DNA from: Poseidonibacter lekithochrous
GTDB taxonomy: Bacteria > Campylobacterota > Campylobacteria > Campylobacterales > Arcobacteraceae
Length of the DNA: 64,000 nucleotides
Assembly: GCF_013283835.1 (NCBI RefSeq)
Contig: NZ_CP054052.1
Span: 2,108,001-2,172,000 of the forward strand
Direction: 5' to 3'
Part shown: in pieces, positions 8,497 to 17,720 of the stretch
How positions within the stretch are numbered: position 1 is the stretch's first letter
Layout of the letters: each line of letters starts with the position of its first letter
Program-made: the position numbers and the translations under genes
The notes under the pieces: generated by a model
Database searches by the model: none
What the model saw: the letters and a program-made list of their open reading frames with translations, nothing else
What the model was told of the DNA's origin: nothing

Positions 8497-9294
8497 TTAA
8501 GTTAAAGCCAACTTAAATTCATTCAAATTATTTTCAAAATGATTTTCTTCAAACTTTTCTTTAAACCATTCTGGTAAGATTTCAAGTAAATATGGGTACT
8601 TAATAATCATGGTTAAAAACACATCATATACACAAGAAGAATCTTCACTTGCATATTTAATTTGAGACTCTGTAAGTTGCCTATTTTCCCAGTTTGATCT
8701 AGAAGCTCTACCTGTTTTTTGTAGTCTTTGATTTAAGAAAAATAGTACACTTTTTTTAGCTCCAATTTCATTTGGATATGAAAGTTTTGATTTAAATAAT
8801 GCACCAAAATCAATACAACTTTTTAAATGAATTTTATACTCATCAAATAAAGATTTACTATCTCCTCTAAGACCAATTCCTACTTTTGTTACATCAGGAC
8901 TTGATAAAACATCTAATAATGGACTTAGATTTTGAATTTTCTGAACTTGAATTACATATGAGTAATATTGATCTGACAATTGAACGATTGCCATTTTACT
9001 AGGAGTTTCACCTTTTTTGAATACTGGTTTTTGTTCTGTATCAAAACCTACAATTTTTGATTTTATGATATTTTTTATAGCAATATTTAACTGTTTTTGA
9101 TTATCAATAATTTGGACTTTTCTTTGTCCTACTGTATATGCAGTTTTATCTTTATCATCTAAGTCATTAATATGATCTAATTTTGCAAGAAATTCTAAAA
9201 ACTCTAATGTAGATGTATCTACATCAGAAAGTGCCGTGTCAAAAGCCGAATTATAGGCTTGTTTTAGTTTTGTAGCAGAGTCTTCTCCACACAT
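8497..9294 (-). CDS. RNase D-like 3'-5' exonuclease (DEDD family)
   Basis: A 265-residue (or longer) DEDDy exonuclease. Exo I is VGFDTEQKP (about residue 85), Exo II lies in KVGIGLRGDSKSLFDEY (about 140), and Exo III is QIKYASEDSSCVYDVF (about 215), which supplies the catalytic Tyr and Asp. It would trim RNA or single-stranded DNA ends in the cytoplasm. The first ATG (9294) has no ribosome site. The frame stays open and protein-like upstream (SILSKKRLDLIAK) to an in-frame stop just after a GAAGGA site, with only ATA 9348 or ATT 9342 in starting position. The true product may therefore be 16-18 residues longer with a non-AUG start. It follows dgt on the same strand and both act on nucleic acid or nucleotide ends. 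Confidence 0.85.
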   Translation of the reverse strand: MCGEDSATKLKQAYNSAFDTALSDVDTSTLEFLEFLAKLDHINDLDDKDKTAYTVGQRKVQIIDNQKQLNIAIKNIIKSKIVGFDTEQKPVFKKGETPSKMAIVQLSDQYYSYVIQVQKIQNLSPLLDVLSSPDVTKVGIGLRGDSKSLFDEYKIHLKSCIDFGALFKSKLSYPNEIGAKKSVLFFLNQRLQKTGRASRSNWENRQLTESQIKYASEDSSCVYDVFLTMIIKYPYLLEILPEWFKEKFEENHFENNLNEFKLALT

Positions 9295-9360
9295 CTTAGC
9301 AATTAAATCTAATCTTTTTTTACTTAATATCGAATCTGAAATATTTATAACTTATCCTTC

Positions 9361-10797
9361 TTATTTCAATGCATTTAGAGTTTTATACTCATCATAAGCA
9401 TAATCGTCCGTCATTCCCGTAATATAATCTATTAATAACCTAGCTCTAAAATACCACTCTTCAAGTTGGTATCTTTCTTCATTGTTATTTTCAATATTTG
9501 TCACACTATTTTTATAGGCAACAATATGTTTTGAAGATAATCTTCTAATTAGTCTATGAGAAATAAAACATGATATTTGTTCATCATTAACTAATTTTTG
9601 GAAATCTTCACTTGATAGTTTTAATAAAGGCGTATAGTTATCAAACAAACTAGTAAGTATCTTGTGACCTTTTAACTCTAGTGTTTGAATGTCTTTATTG
9701 TTATAAATATATTTTATAGAAATATTTTGTAATACTTCTACAGCTTTTGTATATTTACTGCTTTTATCATATTCTAATAAGGCATTATTAAAACTACCAT
9801 TAAATAAAGCTTCATGGTTTTCTAAATAAACATCAGAAACATGTTCAACTAAAGCATGAGTTAGTTTAGCTCGTGTTAAAGTCAAAAATAGATTAAACTG
9901 ATAAGGTTCATCTTCTTTTTCTTTTGCTTTATTGTAAAAACCTTCTACTAAATCTAGAAGATATGTTTCATTCATTTTTTCACATTCTTCTTTTATTAAT
10001 CTAAAAATATCTTCAAATTTTAAGATACCTTTATCAACAGCATCTTCAATATCTGCATTTAAATAAGAGATATCATCAGCAGCTTCCATAATATAAGTAA
10101 TAGGGAATCTACATCCCTCTTCTAATAATAAAGCATCTTTGATTTTAGATACTATTTCTTTTTCAGAGTAGTAATATCCTGGCTTCTTTTTTAAATATGA
10201 ATACTTATCATCTTTATTTGGTTTTTCTTCATATGCAGCTCTTGTATATTTTAGAATTGAAGCTATTTGTGAATATGAAAGGTTTAGTCTTTGAAGTTTT
10301 GTAACTACTCTAATGGCTTGAGCATTTCCATCAAAATTACAAATATCAGCAACTAACATATTTTTTAAATCTAAGTTCTCTTCATTAACGTTCACATGAT
10401 TATCAAATATTTCCATACCTGATTTACTCATCCAATCATTTATAGCAATTTCTGCAAAATGTCCGAAAGGAGGATTTCCAATATCATGAAGTAAACTTGT
10501 CATTTCAGCAGTAGAAATAAAAGCATCTTCTAGCCCAGCTAATCCAAACTGACCTTTTGCTTTTTTCAAAATAGTTTTTGATATAAATCTAGCTGTTTGA
10601 GAAACTTCTAAAGAGTGAGTTAGTCTACTTCTTACAGCTGCATTAAGCTCAAGTGGGAATACTTGTGTTTTCTTTTGCAGTCTTCTCAACGAAGGAGCTG
10701 ATAGAATTCTTCCCCTATCACTTTCACAAGAAATATTAATATCCCTCATAGGATATAGTTCTCTATGAAGCGTTAGTTTTTTATTATAGTCAATCAT
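9361..10797 (-). CDS. dgt: Deoxyguanosinetriphosphate triphosphohydrolase-like protein (dGTPase)
   Basis: A 478-residue HD-domain dNTP triphosphohydrolase. Metal-binding residues are visible: RLTHSLEVSQTARF (first His, about residue 60), LLHDIGNPPFGHFAE (HD pair, about 110) and EAADDISYLNADIEDA (distal Asp, about 235). It releases triphosphate from dGTP or other dNTPs and so adjusts the nucleotide pool; related enzymes also limit phage replication. A GTG at 10803 is possible, but ATG 10797 stands 5 bases after AAAGAG and is preferred. The downstream exonuclease gene follows after 66 bases, so the two may be co-transcribed. The length lies in the range of the long dGTPase class, not the short YfbR type. 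Confidence 0.9.
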   Translation of the reverse strand: MIDYNKKLTLHRELYPMRDINISCESDRGRILSAPSLRRLQKKTQVFPLELNAAVRSRLTHSLEVSQTARFISKTILKKAKGQFGLAGLEDAFISTAEMTSLLHDIGNPPFGHFAEIAINDWMSKSGMEIFDNHVNVNEENLDLKNMLVADICNFDGNAQAIRVVTKLQRLNLSYSQIASILKYTRAAYEEKPNKDDKYSYLKKKPGYYYSEKEIVSKIKDALLLEEGCRFPITYIMEAADDISYLNADIEDAVDKGILKFEDIFRLIKEECEKMNETYLLDLVEGFYNKAKEKEDEPYQFNLFLTLTRAKLTHALVEHVSDVYLENHEALFNGSFNNALLEYDKSSKYTKAVEVLQNISIKYIYNNKDIQTLELKGHKILTSLFDNYTPLLKLSSEDFQKLVNDEQISCFISHRLIRRLSSKHIVAYKNSVTNIENNNEERYQLEEWYFRARLLIDYITGMTDDYAYDEYKTLNALK

Positions 10798-10836
10798 TTT
10801 CACTCTTTTTAAATTAAAGCTGTTATTATATCCTAT

Positions 10837-11583
10837 CTAGGATTGATTCTTTCTTCGTTTTTTGTCATTTAACTTTTCTAATAAAGCAGATGTAAAAATA
10901 CTTCCCGGAATTGCATAAAAAGCAATACCTAAAAAGCTTACAAAAGTAGTAAGAATTCTACCTCCTAAACTAATAGGATACATATCTCCATAACCAACAG
11001 TAGTAAATGTAATAATAGCCCACCACATGGTAGCTCCCATACTAGTAAAGACTTCTGGTTGTATGTCTTTTTCAAAATAATAAACTAGTGGTGTTACTGT
11101 TATTAAAAGTACCATTACAACCACTGTAATGAAAATAAGTTCTTCTTTTTTTTCTTTTAAAATTGATGCAAAAAGATTATCAACTTCTGCAAATTTTCCA
11201 AGTCTAAATAGTTTAAAAATTCTTAATATTCGTAAAGCTCGTAAGAATCCAAAGTCAATATTAAATAAGGAAAGATAAAAAGGTAGAATTGCAATTAGGT
11301 CAATAATCATCATAGGTCTAAATAAATATTTGATTTTTTCCATCTTTTTGTTATAAGAAATACTATAAACACGTAATAAATATTCAAGAGTAAATAGTAT
11401 TATATTAATAAAATTAATTATACTAAACAACTCAAAGTATTCACTCAAACCTTTTTCTGATTGTAAAAAAAGTATTACTATACTTATAAGTATATTTAAG
11501 AAAATAGCTATTTGTATTGCTATTCCAAACCTATGTTTTTTGGGATGTTCAAATATTAAATATAACTCTTTTTTTATGTTCAT
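10837..11583 (-). CDS. Voltage-gated-type potassium channel
   Basis: A 248-residue six-helix ion channel subunit. S4 carries regularly spaced arginines (FLRALRILRIFKLFRLGKF, about residues 112-130), the mark of a voltage sensor. The pore loop has TFTTVGYGDMYP (about 193-204), the potassium selectivity filter. It is expected to form tetramers in the inner membrane and conduct K+. There is no C-terminal RCK/TrkA domain, so gating by ligand is not indicated. The start at ATG 11583 is followed directly by a basic cytoplasmic N terminus. It probably has its own promoter; dgt lies 33 bases downstream on the same strand. Confidence 0.9.
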   Translation of the reverse strand: MNIKKELYLIFEHPKKHRFGIAIQIAIFLNILISIVILFLQSEKGLSEYFELFSIINFINIILFTLEYLLRVYSISYNKKMEKIKYLFRPMMIIDLIAILPFYLSLFNIDFGFLRALRILRIFKLFRLGKFAEVDNLFASILKEKKEELIFITVVVMVLLITVTPLVYYFEKDIQPEVFTSMGATMWWAIITFTTVGYGDMYPISLGGRILTTFVSFLGIAFYAIPGSIFTSALLEKLNDKKRRKNQS

Positions 11584-11658
11584 GGATTATCTTTATTTTG
11601 ATATGAAATCTAATTTTATCAAAAGTTTTTATATAATAAGTTTTTAAAGGATTAATTG

Positions 11659-11826
11659 ATGTTTTCAAAGATAAAAAAACTTTTTGTTAAAGAAGTGACT
11701 TTCCCTTGTATTATCTGGGATGGAAAAACTATGAAGTATTTAGACTTAACTCAAAATGAAATTGATGATATAAATACACTTGAAAAATATGAAGGTTGGA
11801 CAGTCACAAAAAAAGATGATTGTTAA
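11659..11826 (+). CDS. Small conserved-looking hypothetical protein (55 aa)
   Basis: ATG at 11659 stands 9 bases after AAAGG, with a stop at 11826. The product begins MFSKIKKLFVKEVTFPC and ends TVTKKDDC, hydrophilic with two Cys. It is too short for a domain call, but codon use, the ribosome site and an isolated position between the channel gene and the lipoprotein gene support a real gene. Function unknown. Confidence 0.6.
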   Translation: MFSKIKKLFVKEVTFPCIIWDGKTMKYLDLTQNEIDDINTLEKYEGWTVTKKDDC

Positions 11827-11935
11827 ACTTTTATTTCCCTTCTAAATTCTCACATTTTAAGTAAAAATGCAATTTCTGCATTTTTTCTGCATTTTCTATT
11901 TTTATAATTAACAAGCTACAAACAAGGAGTTTGTT

Positions 11936-14560
11936 ATGTATAGAATAATCTTATTTATATTTATAGTAATTTTTTTTAATAGTTGTGGCTCTAATAATGA
12001 AAATAAAACTGGATACTTTATTGATGCACCAGTAAGTGGGATTGAATACACTTGTGGTTCTCAACAAGGATTTACAGGAGAAAATGGAGAGTTCACATAT
12101 AATTCCTCGTGTAAAGTAGTATTCACAGTAGGTGGAATTGTATTAGGAGAAATTAATGGTGAGGATATCAACACTGATAGCAATGTTTTGCCTTCTGATA
12201 TTATGGGTGTTAGTAGAGAGAACATAACTGATACAAAAGTTGTAAAGTTAATACAATTCTTACAATCTATAGATAATGATGATAATCCAGACAACAATAT
12301 TGTCATTACAAAAGATACTCATAAAGCCTTACTAAATTGTGATTTTAATTTTGAAAAAGACAAAGATCATACTGCTGATATTGTAGAAGCAATAACAATA
12401 TTAAATAAAAAGCTAGTTTCTAAAGAACAAGCAATTTCACACTACAAAAAAGAACTAGAAAAAAGACTTCTTATAAAACCTACGAAAGAGGAAGTAAAGA
12501 CTGTAAACATTCCAAAAGAAGAAGTAAGTGAAAATATAGTTCTTGATGAACCAGAAAAAGAAATAAAAGAGCCCAAAATAACGCCTATTAAAATAGTGAT
12601 TAAAAAACCTATTGAAAAAATAGCTATTGTAGAGGAAACTCCTGAAGTAATCGAAGAGATTGCTCTAGTGGAAGAAGTTGTTGAACAAGAAGAAACTCCC
12701 GAGGTAGTTGAAGAAGTAATAGAGGAAATTGCTTTAGTTGAGGAAATTGTTGAGCAAGAAGAAGAGATAGCTGAACCTATCGTTGAAGAAATTGCTCAAG
12801 AAGAAACTCCTGAAGTAGTTGAAGAACCAATTGTAGAAGTTGCTCTTCTAGAAGAAGTTATTGAACAAGAAAAAGTGATTGTTGAACCTATCGTTGAAGA
12901 AATTGCTCAAGAAGAAACTCCTGAAGTAGTTGAAGAACCAATTGAAGAAATTACTTTAGTTGAGGAAGTTATTGTTGAGCAAGAAGAAATAATAGTTGAG
13001 CCTATCATTGAAGAAATAGTTCAAGAAGAAACTCCCAAAGTAGGAGAAGAAGCAATCGAGGAAATCGTTCTTGTGGAAGAAGTGATTGCGCAAGAAGAAA
13101 TAATTGTTGAACCTATCGTTGAAGAGGTAGTTCAAGAAGAAACTCCAGAAGTGGTTGAAGAACCGGTTGAAGAAATAGCTCTTGTGGAAGAAACTATTGA
13201 ACAAGAAGAAGTAATTATTGAACCTATCGTTGAAGAAATTGCTCAAGAAGAAACTCCTGAAGTAGTTGAAGAACCAATCGAAGAAATTGCTTTAGTTGAG
13301 GAAATTGTTGAGCAAGAAGAAGTAATTATTGAACCTATCGTTGAAGAAATTGTTCAAGAAGAAACTCCTGAAGTAATTGAAGAACCAATCGAGGAAATTG
13401 TTGAGCAAGAAGAAGAAATAGTTGAACCTATCATTGAAGAAATAGTTCAAGAAGAAACTCCCGAAGTAGTTGAAGAACCAATCGAAGAAATTACTTTAGT
13501 TGAGGAAGTTATTGTTGAGCAAGAAGAAATAATAGTTGAGCCTATCATTGAAGAACTTGTTCAAGAAGAAACTCCTGAAGTAATTGAAGAGCCAATTGTG
13601 GAAGTTGCTCTTGTGGAGGAAGTGATTGAGCAAGAAGAAATAATAGTTGAACCTATCGTTGAAGAAGTTGTTCAAGAAGAAACTCCAGAAGTTGTTGAAG
13701 AACCAATCGAAGAAGTTGCTCTTGTGGAAGAAGTGGTTGAGCAAAAAGAAGTGATTGTTGAACCTATCGTTGAAGAAGTTGTTCAAGAAGAAACTCCCGA
13801 AGTAGTTGAAGAACCAATCGAAGAAGTTGCTCTTGTGGAAGAAACTATTAAACAAGAAGAAGTAATTGTTGAACCTATCATTGAAGAAATAGTTCAAGAA
13901 GAAATTCCCGAAGTAATTGAAGAACCAATTGTAGAAGTTGCTCTTGTGGAAGAAGTTGTTGAGCAAGAAGAAGTGATTGTTGAACCTATCGTTGAAGAAG
14001 TTGTTCAAGAAGAAACTCCTGAAGTAATTGAAGAGCCAATTGTAGAAGTTGCTCTTGAGGAAGAAACTATGGAACAAGAAGAAGTGATTGTTGAACCTAT
14101 CGTTGAAGAAATAGTTCAAGAAGAAACTCCTGAAGTGGTTGAAGAAGCAATTGAAATAGAAGAAGAAATAGTTGAGCCTATTGTGGAAGAAGAAGTTCTA
14201 GATGAAAGTTCACCATTTAATCTAAGTATAGAAACAGAAAACATAAATACAAATCAAGATGATATAGGGTTCTCTTATGAAAACCAAAGAGATGTAAATA
14301 TAAATATCTCTGTTGAGAATTCATTGTCAAACAAACAAGTACTACTATATGAAAATATGAGTATTACTCCTACACCAGTAGGTGATTTGGAAAAACTAGA
14401 AAACATAATAATATCAACTGTATTTAATTTAGATGGAGAATTAAACCTAACTTATACATTAGGTAATCATATAACAAGCATATGGTTAGTTATCCCATTT
14501 TATGGCTTAACTATGGAAATACCAATTTCTGATAACAATGTTTATTTAGTATTAGAATAA
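11936..14560 (+). CDS. Lipoprotein with long acidic Glu/Val/Pro repeat region
   Basis: An 874-residue protein with a lipobox (IFFNSCGS, Cys at about residue 17). Residues ~25-165 form a globular domain of a type common in surface lipoproteins (starting YFIDAPVSGIEYTC, with GFTGENGEFTY and a LIQFLQSIDNDDNPD segment). Residues ~230-755 are an acidic repeat array of about 13 units of the pattern EPIVEEIVQEETPEVV plus a variable EEIALVEEVVEQEE part. The last ~120 residues are a beta-rich domain. It is probably surface- or periplasm-anchored, with the array as an extended spacer. Start ATG follows an AAGGAG site. It is 9 bases upstream of the LruC gene, so they are one operon. The repeats create long open frames on the opposite strand that I regard as artefacts. 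Confidence 0.85.
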   Translation: MYRIILFIFIVIFFNSCGSNNENKTGYFIDAPVSGIEYTCGSQQGFTGENGEFTYNSSCKVVFTVGGIVLGEINGEDINTDSNVLPSDIMGVSRENITDTKVVKLIQFLQSIDNDDNPDNNIVITKDTHKALLNCDFNFEKDKDHTADIVEAITILNKKLVSKEQAISHYKKELEKRLLIKPTKEEVKTVNIPKEEVSENIVLDEPEKEIKEPKITPIKIVIKKPIEKIAIVEETPEVIEEIALVEEVVEQEETPEVVEEVIEEIALVEEIVEQEEEIAEPIVEEIAQEETPEVVEEPIVEVALLEEVIEQEKVIVEPIVEEIAQEETPEVVEEPIEEITLVEEVIVEQEEIIVEPIIEEIVQEETPKVGEEAIEEIVLVEEVIAQEEIIVEPIVEEVVQEETPEVVEEPVEEIALVEETIEQEEVIIEPIVEEIAQEETPEVVEEPIEEIALVEEIVEQEEVIIEPIVEEIVQEETPEVIEEPIEEIVEQEEEIVEPIIEEIVQEETPEVVEEPIEEITLVEEVIVEQEEIIVEPIIEELVQEETPEVIEEPIVEVALVEEVIEQEEIIVEPIVEEVVQEETPEVVEEPIEEVALVEEVVEQKEVIVEPIVEEVVQEETPEVVEEPIEEVALVEETIKQEEVIVEPIIEEIVQEEIPEVIEEPIVEVALVEEVVEQEEVIVEPIVEEVVQEETPEVIEEPIVEVALEEETMEQEEVIVEPIVEEIVQEETPEVVEEAIEIEEEIVEPIVEEEVLDESSPFNLSIETENINTNQDDIGFSYENQRDVNINISVENSLSNKQVLLYENMSITPTPVGDLEKLENIIISTVFNLDGELNLTYTLGNHITSIWLVIPFYGLTMEIPISDNNVYLVLE
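12640..14200 (+). repeat. In-frame tandem repeat array (about 13 units of 108-120 bp)
   Basis: Units share the core GAACCTATCGTTGAAGAA and CAAGAAGAAACTCC (with silent and conservative changes) and average about 110 bp. One unit near 13,380-13,420 is shortened by an in-frame deletion, which suggests that the copy number changes by recombination or slippage. Confidence 0.9.
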
Positions 14561-14569
14561 GGAGATGTT

Positions 14570-16324
14570 ATGAAAAATTTATTAATCACGGTACTGTTTA
14601 TTAGTAGCCTGTTTTCAGAGGACTTTGTACCTGAAACTCATGATCCAAGTTGGAATTATCTTTTTGATTCCTATACTTACAAATCATCATCAGGAGCAGG
14701 AATAAAAACTGAAAATCTTGCAACTCCTGATTTTGAAGTAAGTACTGAGATATTAAACACATTCTTATATGCTTTACCAGAAGGAGTAAAATCTGATATT
14801 TCAAATCCAGATTATTTTCCTACTGATGAGCCTGAAATATTAATAGAAAAAGATGCTGATGCTTTCGTAACATTTTATTCAGAAGGTGCTGGATATAAGA
14901 ATACTCTTGGTTATTATACTTATGAAGGAGATACAGGTAGAGAATCTCCAACATCAAGAGCAGAACTTAAAGAACATGGAGTAATCATATTTCCAAATAC
15001 ATCATTTTATTATAGTGGTGGGAAATTAAGATATGGACAAACAGTATCTTTAGGGGAACTAAAAGCGGGAACAAAAGTGATATTTTTTATAGTATCAAAT
15101 GGTTGGACAGGAAGTGGTATTAGAACAACAGACTGGATGTTCTCTACAAAATCATCATTAAATCTAGAATATGATGAAAACTCTACAAAACAAGTACCTG
15201 ATCATAAACATGTTGCACTATTGTGGAGTAATGTTGGTGCAGGAAATATACTACTAATGGGGTTTGAAGATATTCTAAGAACACATGGTGGTTGTGACCA
15301 TGATTATAACGATGCCCTATTCTCATTTTCAACAAATCCAATGGATGCTCTAAGTTCTGCAAATGGAGAATTTACTGTAGCTCCTGCTGAATCTGACTCA
15401 GATAATGACGGAGTAAGCGATGCATTCGATGAGTTTGATCATGATCCAGAACGTGCATATACACTTCATTACCCTAAAGAAGGTGATAATGCAACTTTAT
15501 TATATGAAGATATGTGGCCTAAAGAAGGTGACTATGATATGAATGACATGAGTATAGAACTGCATATTACAGAAATAAATGACAGCGCAAATAAAGTAAA
15601 AGAAGTACAATTTAGTACTAAATTACAAGCAAATGGAGCTGCTTATAAAAATGGTTTTGCTATTCAAATAAATTCACCTATTGAAAATATTGAATCATCA
15701 ACTTTTTATGTAAATGGAGTTGAAACATATTCTAATGTATTAAAAAAAGATAATGAAACTACTATAGTTACATTCTTTACTGATGCAGTAGGAGAGTTTA
15801 AAAGAATGGGTACATATTATGACTTTGCTGTTTCTTCAAAAGAAAATAGTTCATGTGATGACCCATATAATAGATTTATTAATGTATGTCTAAATCGACC
15901 AAGTGTTGAAACCCCAACAATTACAGGAAATATTATATTTACAAACACAGTAGACTTAACAAGTCCACCATATAATCCTTTTTTAGTTGTTAATAATGGT
16001 GTTCTTCAATACAATGAAGTTCATCTTCCAAATTATATGCCTACTTCATTAGCAGATCTTAGTTATTTTAATATAAAACATGATGCCTCTGATATTGCTA
16101 ATAATATTACATATAAAACATCTGAGGATAAACCTTGGGGATTATTAATACCTACATCTTTTTCTTATCCAATTGAAAGAGAAAATATAGGTGATGTTTA
16201 TAGACACTATAATGATTGGGTTCAAAGTAATGGAACTGAATATTCAGACTGGTATATTCACACAAAAACTGATAATGAAGGAAGACTATACGCAAATCCA
16301 AACAAAATATATACTCCTCAATAA
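14570..16324 (+). CDS. Secreted DUF4114/LruC-domain protein
   Basis: A 584-residue exported protein (signal peptide LLITVLFISSLFS, mature from about residue 17). Residues ~150-265 match the DUF4114 type (HVALLWSNVGAGNILLMGFE and GGCDHDYNDALFSF, acidic Ca-binding-like loops). Residues ~275-290 have a calcium-binding DSDNDGVSDAFDEFDHD motif. Residues ~300-570 form a LruC domain (MWPKEGDYDMNDM is its hallmark). Such proteins are secreted or surface-associated, with unknown ligands. It is co-transcribed with the repeat lipoprotein, so the two may form a surface pair. A hairpin terminator follows the stop. Confidence 0.85.
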   Translation: MKNLLITVLFISSLFSEDFVPETHDPSWNYLFDSYTYKSSSGAGIKTENLATPDFEVSTEILNTFLYALPEGVKSDISNPDYFPTDEPEILIEKDADAFVTFYSEGAGYKNTLGYYTYEGDTGRESPTSRAELKEHGVIIFPNTSFYYSGGKLRYGQTVSLGELKAGTKVIFFIVSNGWTGSGIRTTDWMFSTKSSLNLEYDENSTKQVPDHKHVALLWSNVGAGNILLMGFEDILRTHGGCDHDYNDALFSFSTNPMDALSSANGEFTVAPAESDSDNDGVSDAFDEFDHDPERAYTLHYPKEGDNATLLYEDMWPKEGDYDMNDMSIELHITEINDSANKVKEVQFSTKLQANGAAYKNGFAIQINSPIENIESSTFYVNGVETYSNVLKKDNETTIVTFFTDAVGEFKRMGTYYDFAVSSKENSSCDDPYNRFINVCLNRPSVETPTITGNIIFTNTVDLTSPPYNPFLVVNNGVLQYNEVHLPNYMPTSLADLSYFNIKHDASDIANNITYKTSEDKPWGLLIPTSFSYPIERENIGDVYRHYNDWVQSNGTEYSDWYIHTKTDNEGRLYANPNKIYTPQ

Positions 16325-16350
16325 AAAGATGAAGATTTTTCTTCATCTTT
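16325..16350 (+). terminator. Rho-independent terminator after the LruC gene
   Basis: A perfect 10-bp stem AAAGATGAAG (16325-16334) / CTTCATCTTT (16341-16350) with a six-base T-rich loop and a T-rich tail. Confidence 0.8.
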
Positions 16351-16377
16351 ATTCTTATTTAGATACTATTGCGCAAT

Positions 16378-17046
16378 ATGGAATTATTAGATAAAGAACA
16401 CTGCATATATCTTCTAGATGAAGATAACTTTGATTTCCCTACTTTGGAAATGATGAACGATGACTTAGTAGCTGTTGGTGGAGATTTTCACCCTCAAAGA
16501 CTTATTAATGCCTACTCAAATGGAATTTTCCCATGGTTTATAGATGAGTACAATCATATACATTGGTATAGCCCTCAAAAAAGAATGGTACTAGAACCTC
16601 AAAATATGAAAATATCAAAAAGCCTCAAAAAATCTATTAAAAACAAAGGTTTTGTTATCAAATCAAATGAGAACTTTGAAGAGGTAATAAAAAACTGTGC
16701 TAATATAAAAAGAAAACATGAAGATGAAACATGGATAAGTGATGAATTTATTCAAGCATATACTAATTTATTTCATTTAGGTTATGCTTTTTCAATTGAA
16801 TGTTACTTAGAAGATGAACTTGTTGGTGGATTATATGGATTAATGATTGGTAATGTTTTTTGCGGTGAAAGTATGTTTGCTAAAGAAAGTAATGCTTCAA
16901 AAGTTGCATTTTATCATTTATGTAATCAAGCTAGAAAAAATGATATAAAACTAATAGATTGTCAAGTGCATAATGATCATTTGGAGAGTCTTGGAGCTAG
17001 TGAGATATCAAGAGAAGAATATTTTAAAATCTTAGAAGGTAAATAA
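16378..17046 (+). CDS. aat: Leucyl/phenylalanyl-tRNA--protein transferase
   Basis: A 222-residue aminoacyl-tRNA-protein transferase that adds Leu or Phe to N-terminal Arg/Lys of proteins, tagging them for ClpS/ClpAP degradation (N-degron pathway). The family signatures are clear: VGGDFHPQRLINAYSNGIFP (about residues 29-48), WYSPQKRMVL, ELVGGLYGLMIGNVFCGESM (about 145-165), and DCQVHNDHLESLGA near the C terminus. Length fits the family. ATG 16378 is used. An in-frame TTG at 16369 is possible; neither has a strong ribosome site. It has its own terminator and lies just after the LruC operon terminator, so it needs its own promoter in the short gap or read-through. Confidence 0.95.
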   Translation: MELLDKEHCIYLLDEDNFDFPTLEMMNDDLVAVGGDFHPQRLINAYSNGIFPWFIDEYNHIHWYSPQKRMVLEPQNMKISKSLKKSIKNKGFVIKSNENFEEVIKNCANIKRKHEDETWISDEFIQAYTNLFHLGYAFSIECYLEDELVGGLYGLMIGNVFCGESMFAKESNASKVAFYHLCNQARKNDIKLIDCQVHNDHLESLGASEISREEYFKILEGK

Positions 17047-17057
17047 ACTACCTTCTA
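17033..17057 (+). terminator. Bidirectional hairpin between aat and the mcrB remnant
   Basis: A perfect 9-bp stem TAGAAGGTA (17033-17041) / TACCTTCTA (17049-17057) spanning the aat stop codon and the end of the convergent remnant gene. Confidence 0.6.
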
Positions 17058-17495
17058 ATTATAAATTTTTAAATAACTAGTAATATTTAAAAATGCTTCT
17101 TCGTTGATTTTATATTCTTGTTCTTCTGTTTTTATAAATTGATATTTTTTATTATCATCAATTTTTTTATCATCCCCTAAAACTATTCTTATCTTTTCCC
17201 AGTCATTATCAAAATATTTTTGTAATAATGGAATAATTCTGTCTTTGAAGATAACACCTAATTCAATTTTCGCTTCAGTATTTTGCTTCCCTACTAAACT
17301 TGTAAAATATCCATGTGAAATAATATGGCTTCTACCCTGCTCAAGTTGAATTCTTTTGTTAACAGTTTTTAATAAAAGTTTGATATTTATTCCCTCAATA
17401 TCTTCAATTTCATTTAAAACTTTTAGATTTGGATCTAAATCATTTCTTGGTATTTTTTTGCTCATCTTCGAGATAATCCTAACTTCTAGCTTCAT
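17055..17495 (-). pseudogene. C-terminal remnant of an McrB-like restriction AAA+ ATPase
   Basis: A 146-codon frame whose last ~115 residues look like the C-terminal end of McrB-type AAA+ GTPases: IEGINIKLLLKTVNKRIQ, then GRSHIISHGYFTSL (usually IGHSYF), then FKDRIIPLLQKYFDNDWEKI with IVLGDD. McrB proteins are normally 450 or more residues. Walker A and B are missing here, so this is a truncated relic of an McrBC-type modified-DNA restriction system. The first ~25 residues do not fit the family. A second short frame just upstream (ATG about 17555, MKQEIKNMISKFKELEFM, stop at about 17,484) may be another scrap. No mcrC is nearby. Confidence 0.7.
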
Positions 17496-17643
17496 TGTTC
17501 ATAAATTCTAATTCTTTAAACTTACTTATCATATTTTTGATTTCTTGTTTCATTTTCTAACTATAATTTAAGTGCTTATAGAAATAATTATTGATATAAA
17601 ATTTGCACTTAATCTTCAATTCATGTATATAATACCTTTTTTA

Positions 17644-17681
17644 CGTCACAACTAGCGTCACAAATGTGACAAAATTATGAC
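17644..17681. promoter_or_regulatory. Operator cluster before the 7TMR-DISM kinase gene
   Basis: On the minus strand 17661-17644 reads GTGACGCTAGTTGTGACG, two GTGACG half-sites 12 bp apart. On the plus strand TGTGAC (17665-17670) and ATGAC (17677-17681) add two more half-sites. The 18-bp block recurs with three mismatches before the acyltransferase-like gene at 20425. It lies about 40-75 bp upstream of the kinase -10 box and is probably the site of the neighbouring response regulator. Confidence 0.6.
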
Positions 17682-17720
17682 AAATTTCAAATATTTAATA
17701 TTTTAACACTTTACTTAATG

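Noticed and set aside
12956-14119. Long open frames on the minus strand inside the lipoprotein repeat array (Phe/Asn-rich)
   Set aside because: They are the reverse complement of GAA-rich repeat codons, have no ribosome sites, and give low-complexity products.
12640-14200. Repeat array as a CRISPR or VNTR non-coding array
   Set aside because: Units are contiguous, in frame and protein-coding, without unique spacers.
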